The position numbers were made by a program, and so were the translations under genes. DNA of 64,000 bases from positions 44,942,296 to 45,006,295 of the forward strand of contig CM034548.1 of NCBI GenBank assembly GCA_020055645.1. The letters are read 5' to 3'. Below the pieces are notes generated by a model that did not search any database, was not told the origin of the DNA, and saw only the letters and a list, made by a program, of their open reading frames with translations. Of the stretch, positions 11,546 through 20,500 are shown piece after piece; position 1 is the stretch's first letter; every line of letters begins with the position of its first letter. The stretch is from Tomocerus qinae. Its lineage: Eukaryota > Arthropoda > Collembola > Entomobryomorpha > Tomoceridae.

Positions 11546-11625
11546 GATGGTCTCCACACTCATATGATGGTCTTCACACTCAAGTGATGGTCTCCACATT
11601 TATGTGATGGTCTCCACATTTATGA
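11546..11625. repeat. 20-bp tandem repeat x4 inside the LTR
   Basis: The unit GATGGTCTCCACACTCATAT is repeated four times with small changes (CACTCAAGT, CATTTATGT and CATTTATGA endings). The same array is in the other LTR at about 15600-15679. By position, in the upstream half of the LTR, it could be a transcription-factor array in U3; that is inference. Confidence 0.8.
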
Positions 11626-11973
11626 GAGAATACAAGATTTCACATTAAACATTATACGGTTTGAACATAGAATAACACATATTAGTTAAGCTTATACATT
11701 ACGTTAAATAATAGAATAGGTCATACGATATCGAATAATGTTGTCGCCTTACATGTTATTAATAGTCGCCTAAACAAATTAGCACATTTTACAAGTAAAG
11801 TTAGTCAGTTTACATATAAGAGAATACAACACACAACAATTAGACATAAGAGTGGCGGTTTGCGTGTCAATAACTTAAACTACACTACAAATCAACATTT
11901 TCCCATATAACATTAAAAACCCGCCCGAACATACAGCCCGCCTTGAAATATCAAATTTCAACACATTTATATC

Positions 11974-12118
11974 TTAAACAATTGGTAAAATACATACTTT
12001 GGTAATCGGACGTTGAAGTTTTCCAGTCGACGTCTTGATGGTTCCTACTCTCGTCAATCCGTCTTTTCCGGTATGAGTAGCCACAAAACGACCATCCCAG
12101 TCACTCTGCTTGTCCTTG
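11974..12118 (-). pseudogene. C-terminal remnant of BEL/Pao Pol, out of frame
   Basis: In a different frame from the main protein, the minus strand reads SDWDGRFVATHTGKDGLTRV...GKLQRPITKVCILPIV and then stops. This is the usual end of a BEL/Pao Pol, where a basic segment after the integrase core finishes with RPxxKLCxLP. The main frame runs into it at about 12116 (…AKHQILLP, the start of the integrase zinc-binding region, then a jump), so a deletion has fused the integrase start to the Pol end with a frameshift. Confidence 0.75.
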
Positions 12119-14762
12119 GCAAAAGAATTTGATGTTTGGCATCCAGGTAAATGGCAATTTTCAGAAGGCGGCCGCCAACCCGAAGCAACCCAAGTTCGTA
12201 GTCCAAGATTGGAGATAAGGACTTCAGTTGACTGCTGGCAACACATTGATGACTCCGCGATAAGCAAACAGCAATCCTCGACAATTTCTCAAAGCCACAG
12301 AATTTAGCAATGAAGGAAGATGTAGAAGTCCCACATGTCGCCGCTAACATACGGCAAACTCTTAAGGGTTCAGTTGAGTCTTTCCTCCACGCCTTACGTT
12401 TTAGGAACCGAGTAAAAACTGAAACCAGATCATCCTGAAATTTCGGTCCCTCCATCAATATATCATGTTGTGATACATCAGACGAAGTAGAAGTTGATGC
12501 ATCGAAAACGACCGGAACGTTGGTCGTGGTACTGGAGTCCTGAAAAACAGCATGATGAGGCTTAAAGTAATTTACCTTACCCATGACACACTCAGGGACC
12601 AGTTCCATTCGGTTAAGATCAAAATATTTCTCAAAGACTTCGTTATGCTTCTCCTGCTCAAGAGGAATTGCCGAATGTCTTCTGTTCACAGCCTCCAAGC
12701 AACATACGGCAGAGTCACGAGATGCTCCAAGTGTACCGACGCTGGACTTAAAGGGCAGACGAACGACGAATCGCCCGTCCTCAACTTGTGAAAGAGTTGA
12801 TACAAAGTGGTTTGCACATACCACGCTTGCGGGAGGTTGCAGCTTCGTATCGGAGAATTCTTCAAGTTCCCAAGATTTTCGAAGTTGATCGCTCACATCG
12901 CACTGAACATAAAAAGTAGAAATTGATGAAGTATTGGTATTGGTATTACCAACCTTACCACCAACGATCCAGCCAAGCACAGTGTTGACTGCCAAAGGTG
13001 CCCCAGGTGGGCCTGGACGAATTCCAGTCGTAAGGAGACTATAGAAGATGTCGCCTCCCAAGAGAATATCAATGCTGCCTTCCTCGTAGTACCGCGGATC
13101 CGCAAGCTGCAACTCACGCAAATGAGGCCAATCCTCTGGAACTAGTGGTGCAGTTGGGAGATCACGGGTGATTTGCTTGAGGATGAGGGCTTGTACACGA
13201 AACAAAGGTTCAAATCCATGACATGAAGTAAAAGTCACCTCAGCTGCTTCTTGAGACGCCCCAGCGCTGACAGTTGCCAATCCAGTAAGTGGAACGTTCA
13301 CCTTCTGTCGACATAGACCAAGTTTGGTGGCGCAGCTGGAAGTGATGAAGCTAGCCTGTGATCCGTTGTCCAATAGTGCTCTGAAGAGTTGAAAACATCC
13401 GCTTCTGTCTTGCACTCGAATCAAGGCTGTAGACAATAGAACTTGAGTATTAGAAAAGATAGACGAAAAGAGACCTACCCTGCCAGGTTGAGCAACTACC
13501 GACGAACTAGACGGAGTTGGTTCTGGAACAGGCTCTGAGACTGGATCCGAATTCGGTGTTTCCTTATGGAGTAAAATATTATGGTTCTCCTTGCAGCTTC
13601 TACATCCTCCAAAGAGACAAGAATCACTCCGGCAATCTTTCTTCAAACAAAAATGACAGCAGGGGTTACTTCGGACATGGTCCCAACGCTGGTCGACGGA
13701 CATCGATCTGAAGCTTGAGCACCTGAACAGATAGTGACTTCCTCCGCAAGCAGAACAAGGTGACTTAAAGTCATTGAAGTTGGACGCAGCTGCTCCATGG
13801 TTCACCACAGTATCTTTCTTCTTCCCTTCAATCCTCGGTTTTCCGGCTTCTGGGACTTTGGCTGCGACATTAGCTCGTGCCCGAGTACCTAAGGTCTTTA
13901 TGAAGCCTTCCATCGTAGGTAGAGTATCAGGGTCGACCGTGAGTTCCCACTGAAGACGAGATTCGCTGTCCAGTTTTCCAAGAAGAAATTGCATCACCAG
14001 TAAATCGTATGCTTGCTTATCATCAGCTCCAGCGTTGCTGATTGCCCTCAAACACTCCTGCGTTGTATCCAGTAAGTTCTGCAGAGTAGTAGGGTTTTCG
14101 GCCTGGACGTGGCCTTGGCTAAGTAATCTCTCAAAATTAGCTCTAATAATTTCACGCGTGTTTTCATACCTGCTCGTGAGAGTTTTCCACGCCTCGGTGT
14201 AATTAGTATCAGCAATCGGAAATGACTTGAGAAGAAGTGATGGCTCTCCAGTCAAAGATAATTTTAAGTATTGAAGTTTTTGGGCATCGCTCAGTTTGTC
14301 ATTACTGTGAATTGCAGCTTTGAACAAATCATGAAACGAAGTCCAATCGTGACGACTTCCATTAAAGGTAGGTAAGTTTAATTGAGGTAGACGAACCTTA
14401 GTAGCAGCAGAATCCTGAACGTTGGAGGAGGTGGCTGAAGCATCTCCCGAACCCGAAGTTGAAGTCCTAGCCCCAGAGGTGACTGGTTCGATGATTTCCG
14501 TCAACGTCTCCAGTATAGCAAGAAGTCTTGCCTGCTCTTCATCTCGCATTGCTTCGATACGATCCATGTCTTCGTCCTGATCGCAGAGCTGTACAAGTTC
14601 TTCATGCAGGGCATCGTTCCTCTCTACTAGCTTGTAGGCTTGTTCCAATAATAATTTAGCTTTTGTTACCGTAAGTGGAGTAGTCGTATTCGCTTCCACA
14701 GACTTCTGTAGTGTGGTAATTTTTCCCTTCATACTTGTCCTCTTCTTGATGACTGATTCCAT
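12054..14762 (-). CDS. BEL/Pao Gag-protease with truncated Pol (902 aa)
   Basis: The first true ATG is at 14762; the two codons before it are TTG AAA. The protein has a coiled N-terminus, then a DUF1759-type Gag region from about residue 130 (LNLPTFNGSRHDWTSFHDLF...). A cysteine/histidine cluster lies near 340-400 (CSACGGSHYLFRC, CCHFCLKKDC). The A17/DUF1758 aspartic protease follows at about 465-480, with the active site ALLDNGSQASFI. A linker region reads YFKPHHAVFQ...VVFDAS. The reverse transcriptase breaks off after FTRFLKRK (about 12400) and jumps in frame to an RNase H-integrase linker (SLSPILDYELGLLRVGGRL), then to AKHQILLP. The YxDD motif, RNase H and the integrase DDE core are all absent. 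Full BEL/Pao polyproteins are roughly twice this length. The Gag and protease parts look intact and could still be made. Confidence 0.92.
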   Translation of the reverse strand: MESVIKKRTSMKGKITTLQKSVEANTTTPLTVTKAKLLLEQAYKLVERNDALHEELVQLCDQDEDMDRIEAMRDEEQARLLAILETLTEIIEPVTSGARTSTSGSGDASATSSNVQDSAATKVRLPQLNLPTFNGSRHDWTSFHDLFKAAIHSNDKLSDAQKLQYLKLSLTGEPSLLLKSFPIADTNYTEAWKTLTSRYENTREIIRANFERLLSQGHVQAENPTTLQNLLDTTQECLRAISNAGADDKQAYDLLVMQFLLGKLDSESRLQWELTVDPDTLPTMEGFIKTLGTRARANVAAKVPEAGKPRIEGKKKDTVVNHGAAASNFNDFKSPCSACGGSHYLFRCSSFRSMSVDQRWDHVRSNPCCHFCLKKDCRSDSCLFGGCRSCKENHNILLHKETPNSDPVSEPVPEPTPSSSSVVAQPGRVGLFSSIFSNTQVLLSTALIRVQDRSGCFQLFRALLDNGSQASFITSSCATKLGLCRQKVNVPLTGLATVSAGASQEAAEVTFTSCHGFEPLFRVQALILKQITRDLPTAPLVPEDWPHLRELQLADPRYYEEGSIDILLGGDIFYSLLTTGIRPGPPGAPLAVNTVLGWIVGGKVGNTNTNTSSISTFYVQCDVSDQLRKSWELEEFSDTKLQPPASVVCANHFVSTLSQVEDGRFVVRLPFKSSVGTLGASRDSAVCCLEAVNRRHSAIPLEQEKHNEVFEKYFDLNRMELVPECVMGKVNYFKPHHAVFQDSSTTTNVPVVFDASTSTSSDVSQHDILMEGPKFQDDLVSVFTRFLKRKAWRKDSTEPLRVCRMLAATCGTSTSSFIAKFCGFEKLSRIAVCLSRSHQCVASSQLKSLSPILDYELGLLRVGGRLLKIAIYLDAKHQILLPRTSRVTGMVVLWLLIPEKTD

Positions 14763-14874
14763 TTTCAATAAGTTGCAGTGAAACGAAGCTGATAATCCAA
14801 ATCCTTTTCCAACGCTCGAACAGTTTCCCGATAGTTTTTGGAACCAGGATCACAATATCTCAAGTGATCCGAGT

Positions 14875-14892
14875 ATCCGGCTCGAAGGACCA
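14875..14892 (-). promoter_or_regulatory. Primer binding site matching tRNA-Tyr
   Basis: One base inside the 5' LTR the minus strand reads TGGTCCTTCGAGCCGGAT. This is the complement of the 3' end of insect and animal cytosolic tRNA-Tyr (…ATCCGGCTCGAAGGA plus CCA), 18 of 18 from my knowledge of that tRNA. It defines the element's orientation and priming tRNA. Confidence 0.85.
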
Positions 14893-14893
14893 A

Positions 14894-15985
14894 TGTTTTG
14901 GGCTGTAGCAAAGAATTGGAAAAAGGATTAGTGGTCTAATAATGATTAGATGAGATTCAAAATGTTGAATGAAATGATGTTGTAAGTTATGGCGAAATGA
15001 GCTTAAGTGAGATAAATGAAGCTATGAACTCAAATACTGACTACAACAATAGAATGCAATAGACTCTTAGTAATACGAGTAATGAGAATCAAAACGACAA
15101 GTAAATGAAATAAATCAACAATTCGGAAACAAGAAATTTCTAGTCAGGACAATTTAATTTCAAGTAAAAAGACGACAAGAGTTCCTGACTAGTCTGACCG
15201 AATGCTCACATAAGATTAAAGAGATCGCATTGAATTACATTGACATGGGTCCTATATATAGACAATTGAAATACATTGAAAAGGATACAACAGAAAGCTA
15301 CATGAATGCGTAATTAGGGACGCCATGAATACAAAATTAAGTTCTAGAAAGTTCGGTAAGAGATTAGTATACACGAGTCAATATATAACATCTTAACTAA
15401 TACAAGTAAGTCCATATAACACAAAGAGGTCAAATACATACAATAAAAGTGTACAAATCCTGACATTGGGGATTAAGATAGTGATTTTCTTACATTAATT
15501 AGCATAATGTCTGGACACGAAAGTACACGAATATGAAACACATCATAAAATACATTACATTACATGGATAGAGTTCATTGTATCGTACTCTATGTATGAG
15601 ATGGTCTCCACACTCATATGATGGTCTCCACACTCAAGTGATGGTCTCCACATTTATGTGATGGTCTCCACATTTATGAGAGAATACAAGATTTCACATT
15701 AAACATTATACGGTTTGAACATAGAATAACACATATTAGTTAAGCTTATACATTACGTTAAATAATAGAATAGGTCATACGATATCGAATAATGTTGTCG
15801 CCTTACATGTTATTAATAGTCGCCTAAACAAATTAGCACATTTTACAAGTAAAGTTAGTCAGTTTACATATAAGAGAATACAACACACAACAATTAGACA
15901 TAAGAGTGGCGGTTTGCGTGTCAATAACTTAAACTACACTACAAATCAACATTTTCCCATATAACATTAAAAACCCGCCCGAACA
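14894..15985 (-). repeat. BEL/Pao 5' LTR (1092 bp)
   Basis: This is the upstream LTR for the minus-strand element. It is the same length as the 3' LTR with one base difference noticed. The target duplication ATCTG follows at 15986-15990. Confidence 0.95.
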
Positions 15986-15990
15986 ATCTG

Positions 15991-16886
15991 GATAAAATAG
16001 TCATAATGGACAAAAATGGACAAAATGGCTTAAAATAAAGAATGCATAAAACATCGTTCCTATCGAACGTCATTCGATTATATGTGCTCCATGAAAGATA
16101 TTATCACCATCAATAAATTTTTTATGAATTTATTGATAAGTTAAATATATAAAATAAAATACGACTTGGATTCAATTTTCAATATTACATTATATCTAGA
16201 CCTAGACCCCCAGTATGGGTCTCATTGTTTCCTAAAGAAGTATTTGATTTTTATGGGTCTTGCAATTTTGGAATCGTGGACTGTCCACGAACAAAATGTG
16301 GTAGTTGGGTTTTTGATATCTCTACTTTAAAAATGTTTTTAAAAAGTTAAATTCCCAAAAAAGTGAGTCCGTTTTTGTTTCTGTAAAACAGCAGAGGACT
16401 GAGAGAGGAATGGAATTCAAGAATAATGGGATCAGCTCAAAAAGACCCAGATATAAGTTTAAACTCTCTTATGGGACCAAAAAATAACAATGAAAATTAT
16501 TCAGTTTTCTAATTCACCGCTTGACGCTACATTGCCAATTAATGCTAACTTGACCTCAAAATGGTCCATTATCATGTATGTACAAAGGTTGGGTCGAGTA
16601 CCGTAAACCTCGAGTCAAACATGTGCTCATGGTAGGTGACTGGAAGTAATATAAAAAATCTGTATATCTGTTAGATGCATTCTAATCATCGTACAATTTA
16701 TGCCCCGGAATAAACACTAGCTTTATTTATAACAGGGCCTGGGCCCTGTGACCGGCTAGTAGCTAAATAAAATCTTGTGTATTAGGAAGTGCAGGTTGCT
16801 TAACTCAATATGTCCAGCAATCGCTAATCCCCTAATTTGCATATCCTAGTACGGATAGACGCTAAATATATGCTACATTAGTATGG
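15991..16886. other. AT-rich sequence without supported gene
   Basis: A short inverted repeat (ATCAATAAATT...AATTTATTGAT, about 16110-16137) is present. No coding or RNA feature is supported. Confidence 0.45.
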
Positions 16887-17059
16887 CAAGCACGTATCCA
16901 GTAGGGGGCGGGAGGCGCGCAGCGCCTCCTTCAAATCTGAGAAAAAGAGAAGATTTTTTCCAAAAAAGGCCAACATGTGCAAAACATTTTCGCGCGAATA
17001 TGTACTATTTTTGACGCTACTTATCGTTGCGCGTTGACTAAATTTTGAATACGTGCCTG
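16887..17059. mobile_element. hAT-type miniature element, copy 4 (173 bp)
   Basis: It starts CAAGCACGTATCCAGTAGG, has the family's GGCGCGCAGCGCC block and ends GAATACGTGCCTG. The flanking 8-mers (TAGTATGG and AGTGTGTG) are too diverged to call a target duplication. It is the same family as the elements at 2984, 3970 and 30274. Confidence 0.75.
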
Positions 17060-17590
17060 AGTGTGTGTTAACATGGTTAGGTAAGGCTAGGTTATGCAAA
17101 TCAGGGGATTAGCGATTGCCGTATCTGGCATGAAGTTTCAAACAAGAAAAATGGTTTTATTATAAATGATTATCATATTTCCCAAAAATGAAAATGATAT
17201 TATTATTAAAGTACTAACGATACAAACATATTTCTTGAACATTTTTGACGAACTAGGTATTTATAATATTTAACACTCACCTTAACAAATTGATTTACAA
17301 TTCAGTTTTAAACTCAAGCAATTAGTTTAAAACTTGCAGTTTTAAACTGCTCACTCTAGCATTACTGAATATTTCATATGATTACAAATATATATTATTT
17401 ACATACTTGGAAGAGTGTATTACGACTTTTATCATGCTTGTGACAATCAGGATTTTTCATTGAAAACACAAAGTACAATAAATATACTTGTACGGGCATA
17501 ATTGCATATCTTGAATTTGCCACAGTCTTGACAGATTTCTAATCATTTTTGGCAGAATGGTAAATAATATTTACTAATTGGGAACTTTTA
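17060..17590. other. Sequence downstream of NAGK; no gene seen
   Basis: This is likely 3' flanking sequence of NAGK, read on the minus strand. TTTATT words at 17154-17159 and 17587-17592 give AATAAA on the minus strand; the second overlaps the NAGK stop codon. Confidence 0.4.
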
Positions 17591-20500
17591 TTACTTTCCA
17601 TTTAACAAGCTTGTAGGTATTTCCCAGTCCTTCCCCAACCCATGCGAGTAAAATACTTTGACATCCTCCTCATAATTTCGCTGAAATTTAGCATCTTTTG
17701 CACATAACAAAGCTGCGCCGTAAGCTGGGCAGGCTTTAAGCCTCAGCAATGAAAATTTAGTGAGTTTAGGTTCGTCTTCGCCGTTAAGACCAAGTTCTCG
17801 GAGAAATCCTGGGGCAAGTAATCCCCACGACTTCCACACGCTGCCAACGCATACAACAGGGAGACCGAAAGGCCCTTCGTACAAATTCTGCAAATTTATT
17901 ATGTCATTAGTCATCAATTCATGCTTTTTTCGTATAAACTCGAAATACATAAGTAATTTACTATTTTTATTTAGTTAGTATGATGTCAATCCATTGTATT
18001 TGTAATGCGTAATGTTATGTTAATACATGTATATGCACTTTAAGTGCTCCAAACAAGTGGAATTAGTAGTAATATTAGTTATAATAATGTGACGACATAT
18101 TTTATATTGGTATGCATGATAAGATAACTTACAGAATTAATTTGAGATTTAATAGCAAGTATGTGCTTTGCTAGAGTCTCTCCTGCCAGGGCAAATATGT
18201 ATTTGCACAACTCGTCCCCTGCTAACGCACCGTCGGCCAATTTTTTAGCTATGCCGGCGTAAAACGATTTGTTAAAATTTTTGTAGCTAGGATCCAGCAA
18301 TCCAAACCTAAAAATAAATGTTACATAGTTGAAATTCCTTCGGTTTATAATTTTGACCCCCCTCGATACTTCATAGTTATCACAATAGTTGTCAATAGTT
18401 AACAATAGTTGACAGTCAATTGATTTCAAATTTCTGTATCCCTAAACATAACTAAAGGAAATATGGTACTGGCATTACTTAGATAAAGAATTAGCTTCAT
18501 AATTATTATTAAATGTAGTTACTAGCAATTCGTACGTACTTGTCTTCAATTCCAAAGTGAAGTCGGATAACGTTCCAGACAAATTCAGTACTAAACGGAG
18601 CCTTTTCGTAGTTGTCGTCGTCCTGAACATATATTTGTATGGCCTTGTGAGCAATCCAGAAAGCTATATTCATAATTTACCCATTATTATGTCATTCCTT
18701 TGATGACTAAATGCAAATAGTTTTTTTGACTTAATTTTCACCTGATCCTTCATCTCCGATCATGTAACTCCAACCGCCACATCTAGCTTCGGTGCCATCA
18801 GGATTTATCAGTAAACAATTAGACCCTGTGCCTGATATTATCACAACTCCTCCTGAAAAACGTACAAGTAGATATAAGTGCATGACTATTTATTGCTTCA
18901 CCAAGAATTACCAAACACTATTGATAATTACCACAATCTGAAGCCACCGAAAGAGGGCCAACAGTATCTGACGCTACAATAACGTGGTTAATGTTGGACA
19001 TCTTGGAAAGCAGGGTGCCTTTCAATTCCTCGGTTGTCTTTTCCCCCTCGCATCCACTAAGGCATAGACCCTACAGATAATAGACCCCATTAGCATCCTT
19101 CGGTAGATATATTATTTCATTCACTCGATCATTACTCATTACTGATTTAGCAATCAGAAAACTTTTCAAAAATAAATGTCACTATAATAAAAAGTTTTTT
19201 GCTTACAAGTCCTTCCAGAGTATCCGTTTGTGACAAACTTGCGACAGTTTTAGCCTTTGTGATCATTTCCACCAATTTATCACAACATTTGTCCATGCCT
19301 ACAAGCTAACATAATTACATTTTCATTACTAGACACATACTAATAAGTGGGCCATTACATCATGCATAAACAGTTTTGAAAGGATTCCTATAAATACATA
19401 GTACATAAATATCAATGAAGTTGTTAAAAATAGATAAAAATGAATGAAAATTGAATGTGAACTCACCCAGTGGTTGCTCGGGGCTTCGTCCTCGAGTTTC
19501 GCAACAATTTTCCCTTCATTGTCGAGCAGAACGACGCTTGAATGAGTTGCTCCACTGAAATTTATAAACTTGTAATTATGGACATGAATACCAACTTGCA
19601 ATGTCATGAAAATTATCGTTTTATCTAACTAGACTAGTGACCAAGTGCTGCTATTGAATTTTTTTTAAGTGAGTAAACCGGCGCAAAGGAATCTAGGAGG
19701 AATTAAAATGTTGTTCCTGCTCAACTACAAAATACCAAATAGATTAAACATATTATAATTATAATGAGAAAGTTTCAGTGCATAATATGAAAAATTGGCT
19801 ATTATTTAATTAATGCTAATGCTAAGCTAACCCAGAGTGGAGTTCATTGTTTTACGTAATATTTTAGTGGAAGTGCATGGACATACAAATTTTGCTAATT
19901 TTGCTTTTAAGAATCTCCTTACCAGAACGAGATATACAAAGTAAATTTAAAGCTTTATCCAATATTGTGGTTATGTTATAGAATTGTGCAAGTGCAAGTA
20001 GTTTAGTTTAGAGATCGATTAGAAAGAATTGTGACACATTCTCAGAAGGAGACAAATACTGTTTACAGAAATAATTCACCCTGCTCATAACAGTTGACCC
20101 CTTTACGTTAAAAAGTGCCTTAAAACATTAGTTGACCCTCCTCGAAATAATTGACCGCCCTAATTTGTATAGGTAGGTATGTGCGGTAGTGGAATGGGAG
20201 ATGATATGGAAAATAATAACAATCCGAATTTTCTTATACTGTGGTTTTATTTATCTTTAATTCCTAACACCCCCTTAACCATGTAGACTCATGTTATTGA
20301 GGAATCAGTCAGTAAAAATTACAAAAACTTTATTGGCACCTTAAAGTGGCTAGTGGCTAATATTTTCATTGCACTGTACGGTACATGTTTCTAATCATAA
20401 GCATTCTAGAATTGAACATTTTTTCTTTATTGTCATCATTATTGTCATTACCAATCGCAATTTTATCTATTAAGAAAGTAGTTATTGCATTTATTATTAG

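Larger units (their letters stand above)
10840..11931 (-). repeat. BEL/Pao 3' LTR (1092 bp)
   Basis: This is the downstream LTR relative to the minus-strand coding sequence, with TG...CA ends. It matches the other LTR over its whole length with one substitution noticed. It carries a four-copy 20-bp tandem repeat (11546-11625) and a TATATATA motif at 11199-11206. Confidence 0.95.
10840..15985 (-). mobile_element. Young, internally deleted BEL/Pao LTR retrotransposon
   Basis: Two 1092-bp direct repeats (10840-11931 and 14894-15985) start TGTTTTGGG and end CCCGAACA. They enclose a minus-strand gag-protease frame and are bounded by the 5-bp duplication ATCTG. I saw a single difference between the LTRs (TCTTCACACT in the left, TCTCCACACT in the right), so the insertion is recent. 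The internal region is only about 2.96 kb, half that of a full BEL/Pao element. The reverse transcriptase core, RNase H and most of integrase are missing, so the copy could only have moved with enzymes supplied by a full-length relative, unless the deletions arose after insertion or the assembly collapsed. Confidence 0.95.

Noticed and set aside
16878..17099. 73-codon minus-strand frame
   Set aside because: It lies almost wholly within a hAT-type miniature element.
18079..18429. 116-codon minus-strand frame as a separate gene
   Set aside because: Its middle is NAGK exon 7 (18133-18307); both ends are intron.
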